Shown in pieces: positions 51,023 to 59,090 of a stretch of 64,000 bases of DNA (the stretch's first letter is position 1; every line of letters starts with the position of its first letter). The translations under genes and the position numbers were made by a program. The stretch comes from JASHPR01 sp963729365. Its GTDB lineage: Bacteria > Actinomycetota > Actinomycetes > Streptosporangiales > Streptosporangiaceae. The notes beneath the pieces are model-generated. The model saw only the letters and a list, made by a program, of their open reading frames with translations, was not told where the DNA came from and made no database searches. The DNA lies in NCBI GenBank assembly GCA_963729365.1, contig CAVSNQ010000010.1, forward strand, positions 186,001 through 250,000, read 5' to 3'.

Positions 51023-52387
51023 ATGGCAACTAGTGACAACGGGTCCGGCGAGCCGCGAACCCGTCTCGAGGCGCAGATCAGGCTGCTACTGAACGGCATC
51101 CCCGATGTCGAGGACGGTCTCGAAGGAGCTGCGGTCCACCCCGACAATTGGGCGGAATTAGGTAATGTCGGCTACCTCTATCGCGAGCGGACCCTGCTTT
51201 GTCGTGACGACGATGTGGACCGTGTTAGGGACATCGTGCCCAGCACGCCAGTTAGCTCCGACGACAACGTGCAGGGCCTGACTCGTCTCGAGATCCCCGA
51301 AAAAGAAAAGAGGTCTCGGCAGGAGCCTCCGAGCGTGGAGGAGGCCTGCACCGCCGTCGACCGGACGCTCGGTGAGGGGGTGGCCACACCCGACCACATC
51401 CTCTACATCTGCAATACCAGCACCTGTCCCGCCACGGAGCCTGAGGAGGTCCCGCCTGACGCGCAGCCCTACCCGGGCGTGTCCACGGAGCCGTGCACCG
51501 GCGACGGTGTCCTGGTGGCGGTTCTCGACAGCGGCTGGCTGCCGGCCGCAGCAACCCAGCACACCTGGCTGGCTGGCGTCACTGGCGAGGAGGATGACGC
51601 CTTCGGCGGCAGCCCCAGTCGCATCCTTCCCTATGCGGGCCACGGGACCTTTGTGGCCGGCGTCGTGCGGACCATGGCGCCCAAGGCCGAGGTGTGGGTG
51701 AGCAGGACATTCAGGAAACTAGGCGCGACCTACGAGTCTCATCTGGTCAAGAAGCTGTCCGACGCGCTCAAGCGAGGCGGGGAGGTCATCTCGCTCGACT
51801 TCGGCACAAACAGCCGAAAGGACATCCCCCTGCTGGGTTTCGAGATCGTGGCCGAGCGACTGCGTAACTACACCGGAGTCGTCCTGGTGGCAGCGGCGGG
51901 AAACGACTCGTCGAGGCGTCCGTTCTGGCCCGCGGCTTTTCCGTGGGCGGTATCGGTAGGTGCGCTCAGCGCGAACTGGCGCGGCAGGGCGTACTTCAGC
52001 GACTACGGATCGTGGGTGGACGTCTACGCCCCCGGTGAGGAATTGGTGAACGCCTTTGCGACGGGGAAGTACCGGTGTGACGAACCGCCGCATGTTGGCG
52101 AGTGGCGGAGCTTCGACGGTATGGCTCGCTGGAGCGGAACGTCGTTCTCGACGCCGATCGTTTCAGGCCTTATCGCGGCACGCATATCCGAGACCGGCGA
52201 GAACGGACCTCAGGCCGCCGAGGCGATACTGGCCCGGGCCCGGGCCCAGGCCATGCCAGGCGTAGGACCCGTCATCTTCCCGGGTCAGGCATGCGACGAC
52301 CGGCATGGCCACTACGGCGACCGGCACGGCCACCGCCCGCACGACCACCGTCGCGAACGCTCAGCGCACTGCTGCTGCTGCGGGTGA
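51023..52387 (+). CDS. Cytoplasmic S8 subtilase with His/Cys-rich C-terminal tail
   Basis: This 454-residue serine peptidase has Asp169 (VLVAVLDSG), His207 (GHGTFVAGV), the oxyanion Asn near 294 (AAAGND) and Ser374 (SGTSFSTPIVSG). There is no signal peptide. A charged N-terminal domain of about 160 residues (ARLEAQ-like helix, YLYRERTLLCRDDDVDRVRD) may be a pro-region or partner-binding module. The last ~30 residues are DRHGHYGDRHGHRPHDHRR then SAHCCCCG, a probable metal-binding tail. It is divergent from the CHAT protease, and joint proteolytic signalling is inferred. Confidence 0.9.
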   Translation: MATSDNGSGEPRTRLEAQIRLLLNGIPDVEDGLEGAAVHPDNWAELGNVGYLYRERTLLCRDDDVDRVRDIVPSTPVSSDDNVQGLTRLEIPEKEKRSRQEPPSVEEACTAVDRTLGEGVATPDHILYICNTSTCPATEPEEVPPDAQPYPGVSTEPCTGDGVLVAVLDSGWLPAAATQHTWLAGVTGEEDDAFGGSPSRILPYAGHGTFVAGVVRTMAPKAEVWVSRTFRKLGATYESHLVKKLSDALKRGGEVISLDFGTNSRKDIPLLGFEIVAERLRNYTGVVLVAAAGNDSSRRPFWPAAFPWAVSVGALSANWRGRAYFSDYGSWVDVYAPGEELVNAFATGKYRCDEPPHVGEWRSFDGMARWSGTSFSTPIVSGLIAARISETGENGPQAAEAILARARAQAMPGVGPVIFPGQACDDRHGHYGDRHGHRPHDHRRERSAHCCCCG

Positions 52388-52521
52388 CGTCGCCCGCAAT
52401 TCGGCGCGCCCGAATGCAGGACGCTCCATCCAGGCTGTCGCGCGCTCGCCCAGGCGCGCAGCCGGGGCGAACTTCTGGCGGCCCGGTGGCCTGGACTCAG
52501 TTTCCGCCCGGCGCGCCCTTC

Positions 52522-53589
52522 CTACTTGGGCGGGTGGCCGCGCCCGGGGCGGACAGGCGGGATCGGCGACACCGGGTGCCGGCGCGGGCCTGACCACAGG
52601 GCCGGCACGGCGTAGGCGGCGGCGGCCACTGCATAAGCCGCTGGCTCGTAGTTGACCCGCCATCCGACGAAGTCCGGCCAGGCCTCGGCAGGGTCGCGCT
52701 CGATCGGGAAGCCGACCTCGCGCATCCGGCCCACCGCGTCGAGGAACTCGGCGTACGTCACGCTGGTCCCGGCGTCCGGGCCGGGCTCGTCGGGGATGTC
52801 GAAGCCCATTGTCCGGGCGATCCGGTTGAAGCACCTGAACCCGCCACGCAGGCACAGCCGGGCCGGGACCACCGGCGCGGCCCCGGGGGACAGGGCCAGG
52901 AACAGCGCAGCGGAGTCCAGCACGGCCAGCAACGCGGTCACCCAGGACGACAGCGCTCCCGGCGAGCGGAACCGGATCAGGACCGGGTAGGTGGTGTGGC
53001 TCTCCGCGACGTCTGCGGCCCAGTTTTCCCACCGCGCGTACAGATCCGGCATCGTATCCAGGGTCGATACCCCTGTTCCCAGCGCGTAGTAGGTGCGCGC
53101 CAGCAGTTCCGGGCCCCACGACGGCATCCCGGCTCGCTCGTTGAGCAGCGCCACCTGAGTCTCCCGGCGGTTGAACGCCGCGTACAGGGTCGGCAGGTAG
53201 GCGATCTGCGGCGTGAGGATCACCAGGCCGGTCGCCGCGGCCAGGAACACGATCACCGCCGGCGCCGTCCCGGCTGGCACGGCGAAGCCGAGGGTGAACA
53301 GCGAGGACCCGGCGTCGATGAAGGCCGACACCACGCCGCGGGCGGCGAACGGCCACAACAGCAGGGCGAACCCGGCGTACGCCACGATGAGCCACGCCGC
53401 CAGCTGGGCCAGCAACACCGTCGCCGCCTGGGTAGCGCGCATCCGATCCCGCCGCTGGTAATCGGCGATGCGCCCCACCACCTGCTCATAAACCCAATCG
53501 ACCATCCGGTCCACCCACCGCGTCAGCCGGCTGTTGACCGGCCGTGACACGATCAGCGTCACGGTGACGCTGGACACTGCCACGAGCAC
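52522..53589 (-). CDS. Membrane protein with K+-channel-like pore segment
   Basis: The 355-residue protein opens with a hydrophobic helix (VAVSSVTVTLIVSRPV). Two further helices flank AGSSLFTLGFAVPAGTAP, reminiscent of a two-TM channel pore loop (T-x-G-F). A cytoplasmic C-terminal region of about 200 residues follows (YYALGTGVSTLDTMPDLYAR). It lacks GYGD, so channel function is tentative. GTG 53589 is used since an in-frame stop lies shortly upstream. The tail is Pro-rich (PVSPIPPVRPGRGHPPK). Confidence 0.6.
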   Translation of the reverse strand: MLVAVSSVTVTLIVSRPVNSRLTRWVDRMVDWVYEQVVGRIADYQRRDRMRATQAATVLLAQLAAWLIVAYAGFALLLWPFAARGVVSAFIDAGSSLFTLGFAVPAGTAPAVIVFLAAATGLVILTPQIAYLPTLYAAFNRRETQVALLNERAGMPSWGPELLARTYYALGTGVSTLDTMPDLYARWENWAADVAESHTTYPVLIRFRSPGALSSWVTALLAVLDSAALFLALSPGAAPVVPARLCLRGGFRCFNRIARTMGFDIPDEPGPDAGTSVTYAEFLDAVGRMREVGFPIERDPAEAWPDFVGWRVNYEPAAYAVAAAAYAVPALWSGPRRHPVSPIPPVRPGRGHPPK

Positions 53590-53866
53590 CAGCAGGCCGC
53601 GCCACCGCTGCCACCACGCGGCCGGCCAACGGCATCACCATCGCATTTTCCTCCGCGTCACCAGGCTGTCCCGAACCTACCGGGAGCTGTCGAACCCAGG
53701 TGCCGGAAGAGGGTCAGAGGGACGCTGGTTCTGCGCATCCAGTAGGCGCTGGCGACGAGTGATCATGCAGATCCTGCGAGACTGAGGCTGACTTGCCGTT
53801 GGGACTACTCGCCTGACGCGGCCGCGGATTTCCGCCCTGCGCCGCGGGCTGACCGGGGGCCGCCAG
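53590..53866. other. Intergenic region, no feature recognised
   Basis: These 277 bp between the divergent channel-like and DUF445 genes hold no convincing ORF, repeat or RNA gene. Promoters for both genes must lie here but I cannot place them. Confidence 0.4.
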
Positions 53867-55156
53867 ATGGAAACTACCGCGACGATGTCCGCTTCACCGC
53901 CATCCAGGCTCGAGCGGGAGTCAACGGAATTGCGGGCGCGCCGCCTGGCCGCCGCGCGCCGACGGGCTACCGCTCTCCTGGCCGGGGTAACGGTTGTGTT
54001 CGTGGCCGTGACTCTGGCCCGCGTCCACGGGACCCTGCTTGGCTACGTGCAGGCCGGTGCCGAGGCGGCCATGGTCGGCGGCGTTGCGGACTGGTTCGCG
54101 GTGACGGCTCTGTTCCGCCGTCCCCTGGGCCTGCCGATACCGCACACCGCGATCATCGTCGAGCGCAAGGACCAGTTCGCCGTCACTCTTGGCCAGTTCG
54201 TCCAGGAGAACTTCCTCAACGCTGATGTTCTGGCCGAGCGGATCCGCTCCATCCGCCTGGTTCCCCGCCTGGCCGCCTGGCTGGCCGACCAGGCCAACGC
54301 CGCCGCCTTCGCCGGTCATGCCGCGGATCTGGTGGTCACGGTGGCCGAGGCTCTCCGCGATGAGGATGTCCAGCGCGTGCTCACCGCCGAACTGACCCGG
54401 GCGGCAGACGCCATCGAGGTAGCGCCGCTGGCTGGGCGGGCCCTGCGGGTCGTTATCGCGGGAGGCCACCACGCCGGGCTGTTCAACGCCATCGTGTCCG
54501 GCGCCGACCGCTATCTCGGCGATCATTACGCGGAGCTTAGTGAGTTGTTTGAGGCCGAGTCACCCCGCTGGGTGCCTGACGCCGTTTACCGGCGGGTATT
54601 CGACCGCCTGTACACCCGCTTGCGCCAGCGGCTGGTGGCGATGGCCGCGGATCCCGGCGACGAGGCCCGGCGTCGGTTCGAGGAATGGATCGCCGGGCTC
54701 CCCGACCGCCTCGAGACATCCCCGGAGCTGCGCGAGCGCGGGGAGCGCTTCAAGCACGATGTTCTGGGCAGCGCCGGGCTGCGGGACTGGTCCTCCTCGC
54801 TGTGGCAGCAGGCCAAGCAGACACTGCGAACCCAGGCGGCCGACCCGGAGTCTGAGCTCCGCAGCCGGCTGGCCGATGCGCTGGCGGCGGGCGGCCGGCG
54901 CCTTGGATCAGACCGCCGCCTCCAAGAGAGCCTCGAGCGTGTGGTCGAGTCAGGAGCCAGGGCACTCGCCGATCAGTTCCACGACGAGCTCGCTGGCCTG
55001 GTCACGGGGACCATCCAGCGGTGGGACGCCACACAGACGTCGAGTCAGCTGGAGCTGCTCCTCGGACGCGACCTGCAGTTCATCCGCATCAACGGCACCG
55101 TGGTCGGGGCAGGCGTGGGCCTGGCCCTGCACGCCATCGCCCTGGCCCTGGCCTAA
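53867..55156 (+). CDS. DUF445 family membrane-associated protein
   Basis: This 429-residue YjiN/DUF445-type protein has an N-terminal helix (ATALLAGVTVVFVAVTLA), the hallmark EAAMVGGVADWFAVTALFRR then PLGLPIPHTAIIVERKDQ, a long charged helical region, and a C-terminal membrane segment (INGTVVGAGVGLALHAIALA). This gives a hairpin-like membrane topology with a large soluble loop. Biochemical function unknown. Single gene. Confidence 0.9.
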   Translation: METTATMSASPPSRLERESTELRARRLAAARRRATALLAGVTVVFVAVTLARVHGTLLGYVQAGAEAAMVGGVADWFAVTALFRRPLGLPIPHTAIIVERKDQFAVTLGQFVQENFLNADVLAERIRSIRLVPRLAAWLADQANAAAFAGHAADLVVTVAEALRDEDVQRVLTAELTRAADAIEVAPLAGRALRVVIAGGHHAGLFNAIVSGADRYLGDHYAELSELFEAESPRWVPDAVYRRVFDRLYTRLRQRLVAMAADPGDEARRRFEEWIAGLPDRLETSPELRERGERFKHDVLGSAGLRDWSSSLWQQAKQTLRTQAADPESELRSRLADALAAGGRRLGSDRRLQESLERVVESGARALADQFHDELAGLVTGTIQRWDATQTSSQLELLLGRDLQFIRINGTVVGAGVGLALHAIALALA

Positions 55157-55208
55157 CTGCATGTTCACGAAGCTGTCGTCGCCGGCCGAGAGGTAGCGGA
55201 CGACCGGT

Positions 55209-56132
55209 TCAGTCCTGGGCCAGCTCGGGGATCACTTCTGCGGCGAGGCGCTCAGCGTGCTCGGCCTGGTCGAACAACGGCGTGAACAGGATCAGTTCCG
55301 CCCCCGCTGCGGCCACCTCGCGCAGTTGCCGGAGGCAGTCGGCGGGCGTTCCGGTGACTGCGGCCGCCTCGATGCTCTCCACGCGTCGCCCGTACAGCCG
55401 CTCCAGCGCCTCGTCCGTCCGGCTGCGGGCGCGCGCCGCGTTCTCGTCGATCGCCACGTAGACGCGTTTGGCTATCTGGAAATCCGCCGCAGGACGGCCA
55501 GACTCCTCCAGAGTGCGGCGCACAACCTGGACCTGTTCTGCGAACTTCACGGTAGGAGACGAGCCGGCCCCGAAGAAACCGTCGCCCTCCCGCACGGCAC
55601 GCCGCAGCGCGGCCGGCCCGGATCCCCCGAACCACAGCGGCGGATACGGCTTCTGGAACGGCTTGGGCTCCATACTTGCGTCTTCGAGCTGCCAGAACTC
55701 CCCCGGGAACGTCACCCGCTCCCGGGTCCACAGCGCCTTCATCAGCGCGACGCCCTCGGTGAACCGCGCCACGTACCGATCCGGCTCGAGGCCGAACGCG
55801 GCAAACGGCCGCATCTTGCCGCCGCTACCAACCCCCACCTCGATCCGGCCCCGGCTGAGCTGGTCCAGCGATGCAATGGCCTTCGCGAGGTGCACCGGGT
55901 TGTGCAGCGTGGACACGAACACCACACAGCCGAGCCGCAGGCGATCAGTGCCCGCCGCGGCGAAGGTCATCGCCTCGAGCGGGCTGATCTGCGGCCACGA
56001 ACCCAGCGTCTGCTCCTGTGCCCAGGCGCTGTGGAAACCGAGCTCCTCGGCACGGACAAGATAGGCGCGGAAAGCCTGCGGATCGAACTCGCCGTCCGCG
56101 TAGAACTGCGGGATAGCGATCGCGAATCTCAT
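55209..56132 (-). CDS. LLM-class flavin/F420-dependent oxidoreductase
   Basis: This 307-residue luciferase-like TIM barrel has MRFAIAIPQFYADGEFDPQA, LGCVVFVSTLHNPVHLAKAI, GRIEVGVGSGGKMRPFAAFG and PPLWFGGSGPAALRRAVREG. In actinomycetes many such proteins use F420. ATG 56132 matches the family N-terminus; the frame extends upstream without homology. It follows the IclR gene after 94 bp on the same strand. Confidence 0.87.
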   Translation of the reverse strand: MRFAIAIPQFYADGEFDPQAFRAYLVRAEELGFHSAWAQEQTLGSWPQISPLEAMTFAAAGTDRLRLGCVVFVSTLHNPVHLAKAIASLDQLSRGRIEVGVGSGGKMRPFAAFGLEPDRYVARFTEGVALMKALWTRERVTFPGEFWQLEDASMEPKPFQKPYPPLWFGGSGPAALRRAVREGDGFFGAGSSPTVKFAEQVQVVRRTLEESGRPAADFQIAKRVYVAIDENAARARSRTDEALERLYGRRVESIEAAAVTGTPADCLRQLREVAAAGAELILFTPLFDQAEHAERLAAEVIPELAQD

Positions 56133-56226
56133 GGCCTGATCGTATCGGCCGGGCAGCCCGGCACCTCCGTCACCGGGACCTGTGCCGGCCCAGGTCCACA
56201 TAGTGCCCCTGGGCGCCCCATCCGGA

Positions 56227-57189
56227 CTAGTCGAGCAGCGCGCGGACCTGTACAGCGGTCTGCACGGCGGCGCGGCCGATCTCGTGCAGCCGCTTCACCG
56301 GGTTGCGGGGCGCCGGGCCCCAGACGTTGATCACCGCGATCGGGTACTGCCGGGTGTTCAGCACGGCGGCCGACGCCCCCGAGGAGAACTCCTCGTACTC
56401 CCGCGCGCAAAGTGCGTAGCCGAGGTTGCGGACCTCGGCGAACTCCCGCTCCAGCCGGTCCCGGTCGGTCACGGTGTGCGGGGTGTAGCGCGGCAGTTCC
56501 TTCGGCAGGATCGCGTCCCTCTCGTCCCGGCCCAGCCACGCCAGGAACGCCTTGCCGCCCGAGGTGGCGTGCAGCGGCAGCGGCTTGTCGAGCCAGTTCG
56601 GCACCATCACGTTCGGCGGGTCCACCTGGTCGACGTAAACGAGATTGAAGCGCTTGGCCACGGCCAGCGTGACCGACTCCCCGGTGGCCGTGGCCAGCTT
56701 GGCCAGCAGCGGCCGGACCCGGCGGACCAGCGCGTCGTCGGTCACCGCCGCGGCGACCGAGATCGCGCCGTAGCCGATGGTGTACCGCTGGGTGATCGGA
56801 TCGCGGTCCACCAGGCCGTGGTGCTCGAGCGTGCGGAGCAGGCGCCACGCGGTGCTCCGGTTGATCCCGCAGTCCCTGGCCAGTTCGAGGACGGTGGGCG
56901 GGGTGGCGCTGGCGGCGACCGACTTCAGCAGCGCGATCGCCCGGTCGACCGCCTGGATCCGCTGAGTGCCGGAACCACCGTCACCGGACCCCGCATCCGC
57001 GGGACCGGGGGTTGCGGGGCCGGGGGTTGCGGGGCCGGGGGTTGGCCGGCGCCGGGTCTCAGCGCGGGAGGCCGCGGCGCCCGGGGCCGCGGAGCGCGGG
57101 GTCCCAGCGCGCGCTGCGGCCTCGGCGCGCGGGGTTTCAGCTGCGGTGGCTGCCGGGCGTGGCACAGGTGCAGCATAGCCACAGATCAC
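56227..57189 (-). CDS. IclR-family transcriptional regulator
   Basis: The core begins at GTQRIQAVDRAIALLKSVAA with a winged HTH (TVLELARDCGINRSTAWRLL). The effector domain follows (SVTLAVAKRFNLVYVDQVDP, LHATSGGKAFLAWLGRDERD, SSGASAAVLN). The ~65 residues before the HTH are Pro/Ala/Arg-rich and built on a repeated GPATP, so the true start is uncertain: GTG 57189 or GTG 57165. It is divergent from the hydrolase/SDR pair, its likely targets. IclR proteins often bind GTTC/GAAC palindromes like those in the carnitine cluster. Confidence 0.85.
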   Translation of the reverse strand: MICGYAAPVPRPAATAAETPRAEAAARAGTPRSAAPGAAASRAETRRRPTPGPATPGPATPGPADAGSGDGGSGTQRIQAVDRAIALLKSVAASATPPTVLELARDCGINRSTAWRLLRTLEHHGLVDRDPITQRYTIGYGAISVAAAVTDDALVRRVRPLLAKLATATGESVTLAVAKRFNLVYVDQVDPPNVMVPNWLDKPLPLHATSGGKAFLAWLGRDERDAILPKELPRYTPHTVTDRDRLEREFAEVRNLGYALCAREYEEFSSGASAAVLNTRQYPIAVINVWGPAPRNPVKRLHEIGRAAVQTAVQVRALLD

Positions 57190-57206
57190 CGCGCCACCCC
57201 GGCGCC

Positions 57207-57300
57207 CGCGGCCAGCGCGCCCCCGCGGCCAGCGCGCCCCCGCGGCCAGCGCGCCCCCGCGGCCAGCGCGCCCCGCGGCCAGCGCGTCCCGCGGCCAGCG
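57207..57300. repeat. Six tandem ~17-bp GC repeats upstream of IclR gene
   Basis: CGCGGCCAGCGCGCCCC-type units start at 57207, 57224, 57241, 57258, 57274 and 57290 (periods 17, 17, 17, 16, 16). They fill much of the divergent promoter region between IclR and the hydrolase. The mixed period argues against a coding role. Confidence 0.85.
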
Positions 57301-57396
57301 TTCGCCTGCAGCCACGGGCGCCCGCTGGACGACGCCGCTGGCGTATGTTCGGGTTGGCTGCCCAGGAACGTGTGACGCTAGCGCTGCGGAGGGCTC

Positions 57397-58275
57397 ATGG
57401 AACGGACAGTGGAGACCCCGGACGGCCGGACTCTCGCGGTGCAGGAGGCCGGCGATCCCGCGGGCAGGCCGGTGCTCGTGCATATGGGCACGCCGAACTC
57501 ACGGCACCTGTACGGCCCGAACGTGGTGGACGCCGCCGCGCGGGGCCTGCGGCTCATCTGCTACGACCGGCCCGGTTACGGCGGGTCGACCCCGCAGCCG
57601 GGCCGCAGCCACGCCGACTGCGCGGCCGACGTCCGGTCGATCTGCGCGGCGCTGCAGATCGACCGGCTGGCGATCTGGGGAATCTCCGGAGGCGGCGCGC
57701 ACGCCCTGGCGTGCGCGGCGCTGCTGCCCGACCTGGTCGTGGCCGCGGCGTCGCTCGCCGGGCTTGCCCCCTACGGCGCCGAGGGCCTGGACTGGTTCGA
57801 CGGCATGGGCCAGGACAACGTCGACGACTTCCAGCTGTTCAGGGCGGACAAGGCCGCGGGGCGCGCCAAGCTGGAGCAGGACCGCGAGCAGTTCCTCGCG
57901 GCCTCAGCGGACGACGTGGCCAAGGCGTTCGAGAGCCTGCTGTCGCCGATCGACGCCGCGACGCTGACCGGCGGGGTGGCCGAGTACCTGGCGTACACCG
58001 GGCACGAGGGCCTCGCGCCGGGGATCGAAGGCTGGTGGGAGGACGCGGTGGCGCAGGCCGGCGCCTGGGGGTTCGAGCCCGCCGACATCTCCATTCCGGT
58101 CATGGTCATGCACGGGCGCCAGGACCGGTTCGTTCCGGTCGGCCACGGCGAGTGGCTCGCCGCCCGCATCCCGGGGGTCGAGGCCCGCATCCTGGACCAC
58201 GACGGGCACCTGACGCTGCTGGAGCGCCGGATACCGGAGGTGCACTCCTGGCTGTCCGGCTGGCTCGCGGGCTGA
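57397..58275 (+). CDS. Alpha/beta hydrolase
   Basis: This 292-residue hydrolase has the nucleophile elbow GISGGG, acid region VMVMHGRQDRFVPV and His in DHDGHLTLLE. HMGTPNSRHLYGP gives the oxyanion-hole region near the N-terminus. The substrate is unknown. GGAGG precedes the ATG. The SDR gene follows after 5 bp, so they are co-transcribed, divergent from IclR. Confidence 0.88.
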   Translation: MERTVETPDGRTLAVQEAGDPAGRPVLVHMGTPNSRHLYGPNVVDAAARGLRLICYDRPGYGGSTPQPGRSHADCAADVRSICAALQIDRLAIWGISGGGAHALACAALLPDLVVAAASLAGLAPYGAEGLDWFDGMGQDNVDDFQLFRADKAAGRAKLEQDREQFLAASADDVAKAFESLLSPIDAATLTGGVAEYLAYTGHEGLAPGIEGWWEDAVAQAGAWGFEPADISIPVMVMHGRQDRFVPVGHGEWLAARIPGVEARILDHDGHLTLLERRIPEVHSWLSGWLAG

Positions 58276-58280
58276 GCGGG

Positions 58281-59081
58281 GTGACCGGCACCGACCTGAG
58301 CGGAACGCGGGCGCTGGTCACCGGGGGGACCAGCGGAATCGGCCTGGCCATGGCCCGGGCGCTGGCCGAGGCGGGAGCCGCGGTGGCGCTGACCGGCCGC
58401 CAGGCCGCACGCGCAAACGAGGTCGCCGCGCGCCTGCCGGGAGCGACCGGGCTCGCCCTGGACGTGCGCGACGAGACCTCCGTGGCCAGCGCCACCGACC
58501 AGGCGTGGTCTCGTCTCGGCGGCATCGACCTGCTGGTCAACAACGCGGGCATCGGCATGCGCACCGTGAACCCGCGCTTCCTGACCGATCCGCAAGGGTT
58601 CTGGGAGGTTCCCGCCGACGGCTTCCGGGCGGTGATCGACACCAACCTGACCGGCTATTTCCTGATGGCCCGGGCGGTAACGCCCAGGATGCTGGGCGCC
58701 GGCGGCGGCCGGATCGTCAACATCTCGATGAACCACTCGACCATGAACAGGCCGGGCTTCGTTCCCTACGGGCCGTCACGCGCGGGCGCCGAGGCGCTGT
58801 CCCGGATCATGGCGGCCGACCTGCGCGCCACCCCTGTGACGGTGAACATCCTGCTCCCCGGCGGCGCGACCGCGACCGGGATGCTGCCCGCCGAGCACCG
58901 GCCGGCCGGGCTGCGGGCCATCGACCCGGCGGTCATGGGGCCGCCGATCGTCTGGCTGGCCTCGGCGGCGGCCGGCGGCGTGCACGACGAGCGGATCGTG
59001 GCGACCGAGTTCGACGACTGGCTCACGCACCGAACGGATCGCAGGCGACCCGATCAGCCGCCCACGATCCGTTCTGGCTAG
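58281..59081 (+). CDS. Short-chain dehydrogenase/reductase with atypical YxxxR
   Basis: This 266-residue SDR has the NAD(P) motif LVTGGTSGIGLAMARALA and LLVNNAGIGM. The catalytic block reads PYGPSRAGAEALSRIMAADL, in which the usual YxxxK Lys is Arg. The Ser region is VNISMNHSTM. The Lys-to-Arg change may lower or alter activity. GTG 58281 follows the hydrolase stop by 5 bp. It is convergent with the Cys-rich protein gene, with 9 bp between stops. Confidence 0.83.
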   Translation: MTGTDLSGTRALVTGGTSGIGLAMARALAEAGAAVALTGRQAARANEVAARLPGATGLALDVRDETSVASATDQAWSRLGGIDLLVNNAGIGMRTVNPRFLTDPQGFWEVPADGFRAVIDTNLTGYFLMARAVTPRMLGAGGGRIVNISMNHSTMNRPGFVPYGPSRAGAEALSRIMAADLRATPVTVNILLPGGATATGMLPAEHRPAGLRAIDPAVMGPPIVWLASAAAGGVHDERIVATEFDDWLTHRTDRRRPDQPPTIRSG

Positions 59082-59090
59082 TTACCCGGC

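Noticed and set aside
57207..57300. Possible CRISPR-like array
   Set aside because: Units are contiguous 16-17-bp repeats without spacers and are almost entirely G/C.
57012..58280. Plus-strand continuation upstream of the SDR
   Set aside because: Arg/Gly-rich shadow of the IclR and hydrolase genes; SDR homology begins only at 58281.
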